A stretch of 64,000 bases of DNA from Gammaproteobacteria bacterium (GTDB lineage: Bacteria > Pseudomonadota > Gammaproteobacteria > Pseudomonadales > Pseudohongiellaceae). Shown here in pieces: positions 8,812 through 18,089 of the stretch. The notes under the pieces were generated by a model that made no database searches, was not told the DNA's origin, and was given only the letters and a program-made list of their open reading frames with translations. Location of the stretch: positions 62,001 through 126,000 of the forward strand of contig JAUXNX010000016.1 of NCBI GenBank assembly GCA_030682575.1. The letters are read 5' to 3'. Each line of letters starts with the position of its first letter. Within the stretch, counting starts at the first letter, position 1. Made by a program: the position numbers and the translations under genes.

Positions 8812-10551
8812 CTACATTTGCTCAAGCGTCTTAAGACCCAACAGCGCCAACCCTTGTTTCAGTGCTGTAGACGTCAACGCCACCAATGTCAGACGTGATG
8901 CACGAATTTCGGCTTCGGCTTTCAGGACGGGACATGCCTCATAGAAACGCATGAATATCCCGGCAAGTTCGTAGAGATACGCGCAGAGATAATTGGGATA
9001 ACACTCCGCAGCCACCTGGTTGATGACCTCAGGAAACTGCAGGATTTTGAGAACAAGGTTTCGTTCCTCTGATCCGGTAATCCGGATCTCCGCCACACCA
9101 GAAGGTTCTTTCTCGTCTCCCTGCTTGCGAAGGATGCTTCTGATTCTTGCATAGGCATATAGCATGTAGGGAGCCGTATTCCCCTCGAATGAGAGCATGG
9201 TTGACCAGTCAAAGACGTAGTCACTCATACGATTTTTGGACAGATCAGCATACTTGACTGCGGAAATGCCTATAACGTCAGAGATCTCTTTTCTTGCTTC
9301 TTCCGACAGGTCAGGGTTTTTTGCACTGACAAGCTTATGAGCAAGCCTGACTGACTCCTCCAGAAGCTCGCTGAGTTTGACTGTATCCCCGCTCCTGGTC
9401 TTGAACGGTTTACCGTCCTCACCCATCATGGTGCCGTAGGCGATATGTTCGACTGAGCATTCCGGAGGCACAAACTCCGCCTTGCGTGCGATCGCAAAAA
9501 CCTGCTGAAAGTGCAGACTCTGCCGTGCGTCGACAACGTATAACACCCGATCCGCACCAAGCGTCTGTCCACGGTAGCGCAGCGCAGCCAGATCTGTGGT
9601 GGCATAGAGAAATCCCCCGTCTGACTTCTGCACAATAGTGGGGAGGGGAGCGCCCTCCTTGCCAGTAAACTCCTGGAGGAAAACGCACTTCGCTCCCTCA
9701 GACACACTCAGCAATCCTTTGTCATCCAACACCTTAATAATATCCTCTAACTCACTGTTATAAAAGCTTTCAGGCTTCAAATCTTCTCTGGTCAAGAGAA
9801 CGCCGAGACGCTCATAAATCCCTTCGCAATGGCTTAATGACTCATCAATGAACTGCTGCCATGCTCTAAGGCAATCCGCATCTCCTTGCTGCAACCTCAC
9901 GACATAGCCACGCGCCTGATCTGCGAAACCAGGTTCTAAATCGAAACGAGTCTTGGCTTTGCGATAAAAGCTCTCGAGATCCGCAAGTTGAACCACTGCC
10001 TGCGAGGAATTTTCACGCAACGACTCCATATGGGCGATAAGCATGCCAAATTGTGTCCCCCAGTCACCGACATGATTCTGCCTGATCACCTGGTGTCCCT
10101 GCGCGCCAATCACTCTGGCAATACAGTCTCCTATGATCGTGCCGCGCAGGTGGCCGACGTGCATCTCCTTGGCAAGATTCGGCCCCGAATAATCGACCAC
10201 GACGCGCAGGGGAGTCTCGACCTTGCTCAGGAGTTCCCCGCCTGTGGCAACCAATCGGCTGGCATTCTTGGCCAGGTATCCATCACTCAGATAGAGATTG
10301 ATAAAACCGGGACCGGCGACCTGGACATCAGCGATCAAGTCGTTGGCCGGAATGGCCGCGACGACCCTCAGGGCAAGTTCGCGTGGGTTGGTCTTCAATT
10401 GCTTGGCAGCTGCCATGACCCCATTGGCCTGGTAATCCCCAAACTCGGGCCTGGTGGAGTAGATGACGTGTGCCTTGCAGTCATGGAGGCCAGTGACCTT
10501 AGAAATGGCCTCGCTGATCAGGCAATCCAGAGAGATTCTGATATTAGACAT
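8812..10551 (-). CDS. argS: Arginine--tRNA ligase
   Basis: Class I arginyl-tRNA synthetase, 579 residues (E. coli 577). N-terminal tRNA-recognition domain, then the HIGH-type signature HVGHLRG following PNLAKEM, the MGEDGKPFKTRSGDTVKL region, and a C-terminal DALR anticodon-binding domain with APYMLYAYARIRSI. It charges tRNA-Arg with arginine. The frame stays open to 10620, but the family N-terminus (SNIRISL) and an AGG ribosome site support ATG at 10551. Its gene is divergent from rluC. Confidence 0.97.
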   Translation of the reverse strand: MSNIRISLDCLISEAISKVTGLHDCKAHVIYSTRPEFGDYQANGVMAAAKQLKTNPRELALRVVAAIPANDLIADVQVAGPGFINLYLSDGYLAKNASRLVATGGELLSKVETPLRVVVDYSGPNLAKEMHVGHLRGTIIGDCIARVIGAQGHQVIRQNHVGDWGTQFGMLIAHMESLRENSSQAVVQLADLESFYRKAKTRFDLEPGFADQARGYVVRLQQGDADCLRAWQQFIDESLSHCEGIYERLGVLLTREDLKPESFYNSELEDIIKVLDDKGLLSVSEGAKCVFLQEFTGKEGAPLPTIVQKSDGGFLYATTDLAALRYRGQTLGADRVLYVVDARQSLHFQQVFAIARKAEFVPPECSVEHIAYGTMMGEDGKPFKTRSGDTVKLSELLEESVRLAHKLVSAKNPDLSEEARKEISDVIGISAVKYADLSKNRMSDYVFDWSTMLSFEGNTAPYMLYAYARIRSILRKQGDEKEPSGVAEIRITGSEERNLVLKILQFPEVINQVAAECYPNYLCAYLYELAGIFMRFYEACPVLKAEAEIRASRLTLVALTSTALKQGLALLGLKTLEQM

Positions 10552-10609
10552 AAGCGGTAACCTGGGAACAAAAAAATGCGGAGAATTGTACACCATTACG
10601 CTTTCCGAG

Positions 10610-10638
10610 TTGGGCGGCATACTGCCTGCTGTTATACT
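10610..10638 (+). promoter_or_regulatory. Sigma-70-type promoter for rluC
   Basis: TTGGGC (10610-10615), 17-nt spacer, TATACT (10633-10638), in the argS/rluC divergent gap. A TACAAT on the opposite strand near 10585 could be the -10 of argS but has no good -35. Confidence 0.55.
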
Positions 10639-10678
10639 GCGCCGCCTCGTGACCTGAACGAACCCCCGTGCAGCATAT

Positions 10679-11710
10679 GTGTCGCACCATCCAAATACTC
10701 CATTTCATTCTACCGGCAGACAGCATTTGAGCACTCAAGACAACAACAGCACAGACAACAGCCGAGGCCGGGGGGTGGAATTCATTGACGTTGACGTGGC
10801 CGCTGATAATCAGCGAGTCGATAATTTCCTTATGAGCAGACTGAAAGGCGTGCCCAAATCGCGGATCTATCGATTGATTCGCAAGGGAGAGGTCCGTATC
10901 AACAAGAAACGTACGAAACCCGAAAGTCGCGTACATACCGGCGACATTGTACGCATCCCTCCAGTAAGGGTGGCAGAAACACTGCCTCCTGTCAGGCCTG
11001 GCGAGACTCTCATTCGATTGCTGGAAAACAGCGTGCTATTTGAGGACGAAAATCTCATTGTGATCAACAAACCTCAGGGAATTGCTGTGCACGGAGGCTC
11101 TGGGTTGAGAACTGGTCTGATCGAGTCAATGCGTTGGATGCTGAATGAATCGGAAAGTGGAGCGGACTTTCTTGAGCTGGTTCACCGCCTTGACAGGGAA
11201 ACCTCTGGATGTCTTTTGATTGCCAAGAATTCCATAATTTTGAAACACCTGCACAATGAACTTAAAGCTAAAAATGTACGCAAGACCTACCACGCGCTGG
11301 TGCATGGTAATTGGCCTGACGAGCTTGTCCGAGTGAATGCTCCCTTGCAAAAGAATGAGGTCCGAGCCGGGGAGCGGGTAGTCACGGTCAGTACAGAAGG
11401 TAAATCATCCATAACGGATTTTCGGGTATTGCGTCGCTTCAAAAATGCCACGCTTGTAGAGGCGAGCCCCCTCACTGGTAGAACGCATCAGATTCGTGTT
11501 CATTGCCAATACGCAGGGCATCCGATCATTGGCGACAAGAAATACACCACGACGTCACGAGACCAGTTTCCAGGCGTTAAAATCCTGTGCCTTCACGCAG
11601 CGGCTATAAGCTTTACACTCCCGGAGTCGGAGACTCTTTTCTCCATCACAGCCCCGACCAACCCCGCAATGCTGCATCTCATTGACAGCTTGCCGCCTAA
11701 ATCCGGCTAG
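10679..11710 (+). CDS. rluC: 23S rRNA pseudouridine synthase RluC
   Basis: RluA-family pseudouridine synthase that modifies 23S rRNA (in E. coli U955, U2504 and U2580). An S4 RNA-binding domain (about 35-95, with RVDNFL, GVPKSRIYRLIRKGEVR and RIPPVRVAE) is followed by the catalytic domain, with the catalytic aspartate in HRLDRETSG and the GRTHQIRVH motif. Strong similarity to E. coli RluC across the length. The start is uncertain: GTG 10679 gives 343 aa, while TTG 10727 gives 327 aa, closer to the E. coli N-terminus. Neither has a strong ribosome site. Confidence 0.93.
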   Translation: MSHHPNTPFHSTGRQHLSTQDNNSTDNSRGRGVEFIDVDVAADNQRVDNFLMSRLKGVPKSRIYRLIRKGEVRINKKRTKPESRVHTGDIVRIPPVRVAETLPPVRPGETLIRLLENSVLFEDENLIVINKPQGIAVHGGSGLRTGLIESMRWMLNESESGADFLELVHRLDRETSGCLLIAKNSIILKHLHNELKAKNVRKTYHALVHGNWPDELVRVNAPLQKNEVRAGERVVTVSTEGKSSITDFRVLRRFKNATLVEASPLTGRTHQIRVHCQYAGHPIIGDKKYTTTSRDQFPGVKILCLHAAAISFTLPESETLFSITAPTNPAMLHLIDSLPPKSG

Positions 11711-11754
11711 CATCCTAAATTCTCGAAAAATCATGCCGTTGTAAGCATATTTTT

Positions 11755-11783
11755 TTGACAGTAGAGGTCAGTACGCCTATTAT
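11755..11783 (+). promoter_or_regulatory. Strong sigma-70 promoter for yceD-rpmF-plsX-fab genes
   Basis: Perfect -35 TTGACA (11755-11760), exact 17-nt spacer, -10 TATTAT (11778-11783). Transcription would start about 11789-11791, only two to four bases before the yceD ATG at 11793, so the yceD message looks leaderless. Confidence 0.8.
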
Positions 11784-11792
11784 TGCGCGCCT

Positions 11793-12335
11793 ATGGCAGA
11801 GCCCCTTATCCCAGAGTATGTCGACGCAAAGAAGATCTTTGCTCAACAGGCCGTTATAATCGGTGAATTGCCGATAGCAAGATTCGAGAGATTCTGTCAG
11901 TCACTGGCGAATTCATCGGGAACTGTAAGCGTTTCGTTAAGATTCTATTTCGATGAACAGCATAAACGCGTTATCGAAGGCGAAGTCGCTGCTGACGTGC
12001 AGGTGCATTGTCAACGATGTCTTGAGATAGCGACGATAGTGCTTTCCGAGAGTTTCAAGCTTGGTGTAGTGGATTCAGAGAGTTTTATTGATCGGCTGCC
12101 ACCTGACCTGGAACCTTGGATATGTGCAGACAACCGGCTGGTACTGGCGGATGTTCTGGAGGAGCAACTGATCCTCTGCATGCCAATAGTCGGCTACCAT
12201 GAAGACAATTGTCCTCGTGCCAGCGGGTTCAAGAATCGGGGCGATCAATCCGTCAGCGGGCTGTCAGGTGAGACGAAAGGGCAAGCCAAACCGAATCCTT
12301 TTGCGATTCTGCAGTCGCTGAAAGAAACCAAATAA
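11793..12335 (+). CDS. yceD: YceD family protein (DUF177), 23S rRNA accumulation protein
   Basis: 180-residue member of the DUF177/YceD family, found before rpmF in most proteobacteria. The conserved cysteine pair CQRC is near residue 72, with a possible metal-binding context, and the C-terminus [13 protein letters not shown] matches the family. In E. coli the protein is linked to 23S rRNA accumulation and processing; its biochemistry is not settled. No ribosome binding site is seen before the ATG, and the consensus promoter ends 10 nt upstream. The first residues align with relatives, so a downstream start is unlikely. Confidence 0.9.
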   Translation: MAEPLIPEYVDAKKIFAQQAVIIGELPIARFERFCQSLANSSGTVSVSLRFYFDEQHKRVIEGEVAADVQVHCQRCLEIATIVLSESFKLGVVDSESFIDRLPPDLEPWICADNRLVLADVLEEQLILCMPIVGYHEDNCPRASGFKNRGDQSVSGLSGETKGQAKPNPFAILQSLKETK

Positions 12336-12406
12336 GCATTACCATTTACCTGAGCCAATCCGCAGACTACTCTGCCAGGCTCGATAGTAATTCAGGAGCA
12401 ACCAGC

Positions 12407-12586
12407 ATGGCCGTTCAGAAGAGTAAAGTATCCCGTTCACGTCGCAACATGCGTCGCAGCCACGATGCACTGCCAGGTGTAACGCTGTCTACAGATCAGA
12501 CCACAGGTGAAGTACACCGTCGCCATCACATCACCGCAGACGGCTTCTACAAAGGCAAGAAAGTCCTGGATCTTGGTGACGAGTAA
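12407..12586 (+). CDS. rpmF: 50S ribosomal protein L32
   Basis: A 59-residue basic protein reading [20 protein letters not shown], the standard N-terminus of bacterial L32, and ending in KVLDLGDE. It is a component of the large ribosomal subunit near the peptidyl-transferase region. The ribosome site is AGGAG at 12394-12398. It is 71 bp after yceD and followed 2 bp later by plsX. The conserved link of rpmF with plsX and fab genes couples ribosome and membrane-lipid synthesis. Confidence 0.97.
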   Translation: MAVQKSKVSRSRRNMRRSHDALPGVTLSTDQTTGEVHRRHHITADGFYKGKKVLDLGDE

Positions 12587-12588
12587 GG

Positions 12589-13641
12589 TTGTCAACGCCT
12601 AGGCGCATTGCAATCGACGCTATGGGAGGGGATTATGGCCCCTCTGTAGCGGTGCCTGCTGCTCTTAAAAGTCTGACCGCTCATCCTGAGTTGTCGCTTG
12701 TGCTGGTAGGCGATGTCGCTGAAATCGAACCTTATCTGCGTGGTTTGCCTGATAATCTCAGAGAACGATTGGAAATTTCCCACACAGCTGTCAGCATGGA
12801 AAACAATAGCAAACCGGAAAGTGTGCTCCGTCAATTCAAAGACTCCTCGATGTACCGCGCAGTAACCATGGTCAAGGACAGTACCGTCGACGCTTGTGTG
12901 AGTGCTGGCAACACCGGTGCGCTGTTACTGACAGGACGCCACCTTCTCAAGACAATCCCGGGCATCACCAAACCTGCCATTATTGCCAGCATTCCAGCCC
13001 CAGCATCCGGAGCACGCTGCTTAATTCTTGATGTTGGAGCCAACGTCAATGCCAATTCCGAACAATTATTTGAATTCGCGGTCATGGGTTCCGTGCTTGC
13101 ATCATCTATCCATGGCATTGAAAGACCGCGAATTGGCCTTCTGAATATTGGTAGCGAAGACTACAAGGGTACAAAACAAATTCGCGTGGCTGCGCAACTT
13201 TTGGAAAAAACAACCGCTCTGAACTATACGGGGTATGTCGAAGGCAATGAAATTTTCAATGGCCGTGTTGATGTCGTGGTATGTGATGGCTTCTCTGGCA
13301 ATATCACGATCAAAACCAGCGCAGGCGTCGTCAGGATAATAGAAGAATTGCTGAACCAACGCTCATCAAAGAACTGGTTGACTCGACTCGCCACCGTGTT
13401 CGCATCACCTTTGTTGTCTCCCTTGAGGGCCCAGATAAATCCAGCACGGTACAATGGCGCGAGCCTGCTGGGGTTACAGGGAATCATCGTGAAAAGCCAT
13501 GGTAACTCTCAAGCCGATGGATTTTTTTACGCAATCGAACAAGCATTCAAGGAGGTTGGCGATAATGTTCCTGACCTTATCAGACTCCAGATGACTGCGT
13601 TTCTGAACAGCAGAACCCAGATCGAACCACTACTCTCCTGA
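12589..13641 (+). CDS. plsX: Phosphate acyltransferase PlsX
   Basis: 350-residue PlsX, which makes acyl-phosphate from acyl-ACP for phospholipid synthesis at the membrane. Signature stretches are IAIDAMGGDYGPSV at the N-terminus, CVSAGNTGALL, LDVGANVNAN, VCDGFSGNITIK and LLGLQGIIVKSHG. The start is TTG at 12589, two bases after the rpmF stop: ATG at 12619 lies inside the conserved AMGGD motif and cannot be the start. Probably coupled to translation of rpmF. Confidence 0.96.
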   Translation: MSTPRRIAIDAMGGDYGPSVAVPAALKSLTAHPELSLVLVGDVAEIEPYLRGLPDNLRERLEISHTAVSMENNSKPESVLRQFKDSSMYRAVTMVKDSTVDACVSAGNTGALLLTGRHLLKTIPGITKPAIIASIPAPASGARCLILDVGANVNANSEQLFEFAVMGSVLASSIHGIERPRIGLLNIGSEDYKGTKQIRVAAQLLEKTTALNYTGYVEGNEIFNGRVDVVVCDGFSGNITIKTSAGVVRIIEELLNQRSSKNWLTRLATVFASPLLSPLRAQINPARYNGASLLGLQGIIVKSHGNSQADGFFYAIEQAFKEVGDNVPDLIRLQMTAFLNSRTQIEPLLS

Positions 13642-13682
13642 AGTTTTCACCACTCATTTTCCAGCACACAGGACTAACGTTC

Positions 13683-14624
13683 ATGTCAAAATTTGGCTTT
13701 GTATTTCCCGGTCAGGGATCGCAGAAAATAGGAATGCTAAGTGCTCTCGTTGCCAGATACCCTGAGATAAAACATACTTTCGCTGAAGCCTCAGATGCAA
13801 TCTCCCTTGATCTCTGGAAGATCGCATCCTCAGGTGAAAACGGTCTCCTTGATCAGACTCATATTACACAACCGGTATTACTCACTGCCTCTGTAGCCAT
13901 ATGGCGGCTCTGGTTATCACAAGGAGGTAAACTTCCAGACCTCCTTGCAGGTCATAGCCTGGGAGAGTACTCAGCGTTGGTATGTGCCAATGTGCTTGAC
14001 TTCGCCGCAGCAGCCAAGACTGTAAATAGTCGCGGAAAATACATGCAAGAGGCAGTTCCTGCAGACGCTGGAGCCATGGCAGCGATTCTCGGCCTGGATG
14101 ACCACAAGATCATCGAACTGTGCCGTGGCGCAGCGCAAGGAGAAGTAGTTGCCGCTGTGAACTTCAACTCAACCGGTCAAACTGTTATTGCCGGCAACAA
14201 GGCTGCTGTAGAGCGAGCCATGCAAGCATGTAAAGAAGCAGGGGCCAAGCGTGCACTGGCGCTAAATGTCAGCGTACCATCACATTGCTCGTTGATGCTG
14301 CCCGCAGCCGAAAAACTTGGCGAGGATTTACGCAATCTGCAGTTTCGAGAGCCCACAATCCCCATCGTGCAGAATGTGAGTGGCAGGGTGGCAAAAACCC
14401 CCGAGGATATTCGTGAAAATCTCCTTAAGCAGTTATTCATGCCGGTACAGTGGGTGGATTCCATTTCCTGTATGTGGGATTTTGGACTCGGCAAGATCAT
14501 TGAATGCGGACCTGGAAAGGTTCTTGGTGGTCTTATCAAGAGAATTGAAGGAGAAATCGAGTGCTTTAGCACTGAAGACCCGGATAGTTTTGAGCAGGCC
14601 AAGGCCGCGGTCTCAATCGCCTGA
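13683..14624 (+). CDS. fabD: Malonyl-CoA:ACP transacylase
   Basis: 313-residue FabD, which transfers malonyl from CoA to ACP to supply fatty-acid elongation. Oxyanion-loop motif FPGQGSQ at residues 8-14, nucleophile Ser92 in GHSLGEYSAL, and the partner histidine in VPSHCSLM near residue 200. It follows plsX directly; fabH, which separates these two genes in E. coli, is absent here. Complete and of usual length. Confidence 0.97.
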   Translation: MSKFGFVFPGQGSQKIGMLSALVARYPEIKHTFAEASDAISLDLWKIASSGENGLLDQTHITQPVLLTASVAIWRLWLSQGGKLPDLLAGHSLGEYSALVCANVLDFAAAAKTVNSRGKYMQEAVPADAGAMAAILGLDDHKIIELCRGAAQGEVVAAVNFNSTGQTVIAGNKAAVERAMQACKEAGAKRALALNVSVPSHCSLMLPAAEKLGEDLRNLQFREPTIPIVQNVSGRVAKTPEDIRENLLKQLFMPVQWVDSISCMWDFGLGKIIECGPGKVLGGLIKRIEGEIECFSTEDPDSFEQAKAAVSIA

Positions 14625-14676
14625 ACTCGAATACCAAGTTCCTAAATTCTCATCACAACGTGGATACTGAATTAAT

Positions 14677-15423
14677 ATGACAATTGTAGACAAAAAAATT
14701 GCCCTCGTTACAGGCGCAAGTCGCGGCATCGGCAAGGCAATAGCACTTGAACTTGGCAAGCAAGGGATGGTCGTTGTCGGCACAGCGACAACCGAAAAGG
14801 GCGCGGAAGATATTTCCGCCTACCTTGCTGAACACGCTCTCACTGGAACGGGCTATTGCTTGAATGTTACATCCACTGAATCAGTTACACAGGTCCTCAC
14901 TACTATTGAGGACCGTTTCGGCCCTCCGCTTGTGCTGATCAACAACGCCGGTATCACCAAAGACAATCTCCTGATGAGAATGAAAGAGGAGGAGTGGAGT
15001 GACGTTATAAACACTAATCTGAATGCTTTGTACAGGTTGTGCAAACTCACCTTGAAAGGTATGACCAAAGCACGCTGGGGACGAATTATCAATATCAGCT
15101 CAGTAGTCGCTTCAAGTGGTAATCCTGGCCAGACCAACTATGCTGCATCGAAAGCAGCCGTTGAAGGGTTTTCACGCTCTCTTGCCAGAGAGATTGGCTC
15201 GCGCGGCATTACTGTAAACTGCGTGGCACCTGGATTTATTGACACAGACATGACTCGCGCACTGGCCGAAAAACAGATCGAAACATTGCTTGCACAGATT
15301 CCTCTCGCGCGCTTTGGTAAAGCGGAGGAAATCGCCTCTGCAGTCGGCTTTCTGGCCTCGGAATCAGGTGCATATATCACTGGTGAAACACTCCATATCA
15401 ATGGCGGCATGTACATGCCTTAA
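14677..15423 (+). CDS. fabG: 3-oxoacyl-ACP reductase
   Basis: 248-residue short-chain dehydrogenase/reductase that reduces beta-ketoacyl-ACP with NADPH. Cofactor motif GASRGIGKAI (13-22), NNAG (89-92), catalytic Ser141/142, Tyr155 and Lys159 (NYAASKAAVEG), and the C-terminal INGGMYM typical of FabG. The gene is 52 bp after fabD and upstream of acpP. Confidence 0.97.
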   Translation: MTIVDKKIALVTGASRGIGKAIALELGKQGMVVVGTATTEKGAEDISAYLAEHALTGTGYCLNVTSTESVTQVLTTIEDRFGPPLVLINNAGITKDNLLMRMKEEEWSDVINTNLNALYRLCKLTLKGMTKARWGRIINISSVVASSGNPGQTNYAASKAAVEGFSRSLAREIGSRGITVNCVAPGFIDTDMTRALAEKQIETLLAQIPLARFGKAEEIASAVGFLASESGAYITGETLHINGGMYMP

Positions 15424-15620
15424 CACCTTAGCTTGATATCTCAACCGATTGAATTCAAATATTATTAATATTTAGAGAGCAATTATTTTGGAGTTTAAGA
15501 TTACAACCCGCTGAAAATAGATGTAAACTTGCGTTTTGGATTATTCAGGCTGATCAAAAAATAGCCAAACATGGTCTGGAAGCAGTTTCAAAATTTAGTC
15601 TTTAGGAGCTAATAATAGTT
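15424..15620. other. Intergenic leader before acpP
   Basis: 197 bp, AT-rich, without an ORF. acpP usually has its own strong promoter in this position; no pair of hexamers with correct spacing stood out. The ribosome site for acpP is the AGGAG at 15604-15608. Confidence 0.4.
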
Positions 15621-15854
15621 ATGAGTAGCATTGAAGAACGCGTTAAGAAAATTGTCTGCGAACAGCTGGGCGTTAAGGAAGAAGAGGTGAAACTGTCTTC
15701 TTCATTTGTAGAAGATTTAGGCGCTGACTCTTTGGATACTGTGGAATTGGTTATGGCTCTGGAAGAAGAGTTTGAGACCGAAATTCCTGATGAGGAAGCT
15801 GAAAAGATCACCACGGTACAACTGGCCTGTGATTATATTAATCAGCACCTCTGA
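15621..15854 (+). CDS. acpP: Acyl carrier protein
   Basis: 77-residue acidic ACP. Ser37 in [18 protein letters not shown] is the attachment site for the 4'-phosphopantetheine arm. It carries growing acyl chains between FabD, FabG, FabF and other enzymes. Length and sequence are near those of E. coli AcpP. Followed by a strong terminator, so acpP can be the most abundant message of the cluster. Confidence 0.98.
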   Translation: MSSIEERVKKIVCEQLGVKEEEVKLSSSFVEDLGADSLDTVELVMALEEEFETEIPDEEAEKITTVQLACDYINQHL

Positions 15855-15875
15855 CAGATTTTAGGCAGAATACGG

Positions 15876-15912
15876 AAGCTACTCCGGGTATATCTGGAGT
15901 AGCTTTTATTTT
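15876..15912 (+). terminator. Rho-independent terminator after acpP
   Basis: 10-bp perfect stem AAGCTACTCC (15876-15885) with GGAGTAGCTT (15896-15905), 10-nt loop, then TTATTTT. It separates acpP from fabF. Confidence 0.88.
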
Positions 15913-15940
15913 GCCTGCTGTAATCAGTTCTGACTAATAT
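15911..15940 (+). promoter_or_regulatory. Putative promoter for fabF and downstream genes
   Basis: TTGCCT (15911-15916), 18-nt spacer, TAATAT (15935-15940), just after the acpP terminator. It would restart transcription for fabF-pabC-mltG-tmk-holB-pilZ. It rests on hexamer match and position only. Confidence 0.45.
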
Positions 15941-15970
15941 TTTCTTTCAACTGCAGTGGAGAGCGACGCA

Positions 15971-17212
15971 GTGAACGGTAGAAGAGTGGTAATCACCGGT
16001 TTGGGGCTCGTAACACCTCTGGGGAATGACGTTGAGTCTTCCTGGCTGGCGCTGAGGGATGCTCGAAGTGGAATTAATCTGCTGGAACAATTCGATACTT
16101 CCGATTTCACAACACGCTTCGGCGGCTCTGTAAAAAATTTCGATTGCTCCCCCTATCTTAGTGCTAAAGATGCACGTCGTATGGATGTATTCATTCAATA
16201 CGGCCTCGCCGCAGGTGTTCAGGCAGTCGATGATTCCGGACTTCTCGATTCATCAATTAATTTCGAAAGAGTAGGGGTAGCAATAGGCTCCGGCATAGGT
16301 GGTATAACTTCTATCGAAGACAATTCGGAGCTGGTCCGTACTGCAGGTCCAAGAAAGATATCGCCATTCTTTGTCCCGGGATCCATCATCAACATGCTGG
16401 GTGGCACACTCTCGATCCGTTACAACTTCCAAGGACCCAATATTGCCATTACCACGGCCTGCACCACTGGCACTCACAACATTGGTGTAGCCGCGAACAT
16501 GATCAGCAATGGACAGGCCGATGTCATGCTTGCAGGTGGGGCCGAGATGGCAACATCACCGGTCGGGCTTGGAGGTTTCTGTGCAGCCCGAGCTCTCTCT
16601 ACAAGGAATGACGACCCGCATCGCGCCAGCCGCCCATGGGATCGTGATCGTGACGGATTTGTTCTCAGTGATGGTGCCGGCATCATGGTCCTCGAAGAAT
16701 ATGAACATGCGAAACGTCGTGGAGCAAAGATCTATGCTGAACTTTCTGGTTTCGGCATGAGTGGTGACGCCTTCCACATGACCTCACCGTCGGAAGGGGG
16801 AAAGGGGGCAGCACTGTGCATGCGCAATGCCCTGCACAGTGCAGGGCTGGACATCTCTTCGGTCAACTACATAAACGCTCACGGAACCTCCACAATCGCC
16901 GGAGACGTGGCGGAAACACTAGCCATCAAGAGCGTCTTCCTGCACCTGGCTCCAGACTTGGCCATCAGCTCAACCAAATCGATGCTTGGACACCTGCTAG
17001 GCGCTTCAGGGGCCGTGGAAGCGATCGTCTGCGTACTTTCCATACGAGACCAGATAATCACACCTACTATCAATCTCGACAATCCGGATGAGCATTGCGA
17101 TCTGGATTACGTGCCTCACACCTCTCGTGATGCCAAACTGGATGTCGTCATTAGCAATTCGTTCGGATTCGGTGGCACCAACGGCAGCCTGGTTTTCTCA
17201 CGCATTCGTTGA
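15971..17212 (+). CDS. fabF: Beta-ketoacyl-ACP synthase II
   Basis: 413-residue thiolase-fold condensing enzyme that elongates acyl-ACP with malonyl-ACP. Catalytic Cys164 ([12 protein letters not shown]) and the two histidines in [11 protein letters not shown] and [12 protein letters not shown] are present, with GFGGTNGSL near the end. GTG at 15971 is chosen because GGAGAG lies 7 nt upstream and the product begins NGRRVVITG as in relatives; a GTG five codons earlier is in frame but overlaps that ribosome site. Confidence 0.95.
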   Translation: MNGRRVVITGLGLVTPLGNDVESSWLALRDARSGINLLEQFDTSDFTTRFGGSVKNFDCSPYLSAKDARRMDVFIQYGLAAGVQAVDDSGLLDSSINFERVGVAIGSGIGGITSIEDNSELVRTAGPRKISPFFVPGSIINMLGGTLSIRYNFQGPNIAITTACTTGTHNIGVAANMISNGQADVMLAGGAEMATSPVGLGGFCAARALSTRNDDPHRASRPWDRDRDGFVLSDGAGIMVLEEYEHAKRRGAKIYAELSGFGMSGDAFHMTSPSEGGKGAALCMRNALHSAGLDISSVNYINAHGTSTIAGDVAETLAIKSVFLHLAPDLAISSTKSMLGHLLGASGAVEAIVCVLSIRDQIITPTINLDNPDEHCDLDYVPHTSRDAKLDVVISNSFGFGGTNGSLVFSRIR

Positions 17213-17270
17213 TTAAGGGAGAGGTAACTCAGCCTCTTTAGCGCTCAGCCACAACAACGCAGGAGCCATC

Positions 17271-18086
17271 ATGCTAGTAAACGGTCAGCCGCAGGATCAT
17301 CTGCCGATCTCTGATCGTGGATTACACTATGGGGACGGAGTTTTCGAAACCATTCGTGTGAGGGATAACAAACTCCTTCTTTGGGATAAACATCTTGCCC
17401 GACTAACGGATTCCTGCGCCCGTTTGTGCATCCCCTGCGCGGTAGACAAACTCAAAGAGGAGATCGCACAGGTTCTGAATCCTACAAATCCTCATGGCAT
17501 TCTAAAGATCATCGTGACCAGAGGGTCGGGCGGGCGAGGATATTTCCCCCCTGACACTCCGTCCGCCACTCGTATTGTGCAACTCCATTCCCTGCCTCCA
17601 GATTATGATTTGAAAGCTATCAACGGCATACGAGCCATGATTTGCACTCATCCTGCGTCCAGCAACAGCGCTCTTGCGGGTATCAAGCACCTGAACAGAA
17701 TCGATCAGGTAATGGCAAGCATGGAGCTGAGCGAAGGAATGGATGAAGGATTTATGTGCAACGAATCCGGATACTTGATTGAAGGCACCAAGAGCAACGT
17801 CTTTTTTGTTGAGAAAGGTGCGGTGATTACACCTGATCTGACGTCTTCTGGAGTAGCTGGTATCATGCGGGCGGTAGTGATCGATCTCGTCAAGCAGATG
17901 AAGATGGATGTCACAGTGCGGAATGTCGCTCTTGGAGATATCCGTAACGCCAGCGAACTATTTGTATGCAATAGTGTTTTCGGTATCTGGCCTGTCGCAA
18001 GCATTGAATGGGCCGGCGATGAATTACAATTCGATGCTGGCAATACTACCCGGACGCTTCAATCCCTTTTGCGTAGCGTGTTCTGA
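17271..18086 (+). CDS. pabC: Aminodeoxychorismate lyase
   Basis: 271-residue fold-type IV PLP enzyme that splits 4-amino-4-deoxychorismate to p-aminobenzoate and pyruvate for folate synthesis. The PLP lysine is Lys139 in GIKHLNRIDQV (E. coli Lys140). The N-terminus DRGLHYGDGVFET is the family signature. It lies between fabF and mltG as in E. coli and ends 3 bp before mltG. Confidence 0.95.
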   Translation: MLVNGQPQDHLPISDRGLHYGDGVFETIRVRDNKLLLWDKHLARLTDSCARLCIPCAVDKLKEEIAQVLNPTNPHGILKIIVTRGSGGRGYFPPDTPSATRIVQLHSLPPDYDLKAINGIRAMICTHPASSNSALAGIKHLNRIDQVMASMELSEGMDEGFMCNESGYLIEGTKSNVFFVEKGAVITPDLTSSGVAGIMRAVVIDLVKQMKMDVTVRNVALGDIRNASELFVCNSVFGIWPVASIEWAGDELQFDAGNTTRTLQSLLRSVF

Positions 18087-18089
18087 TCC

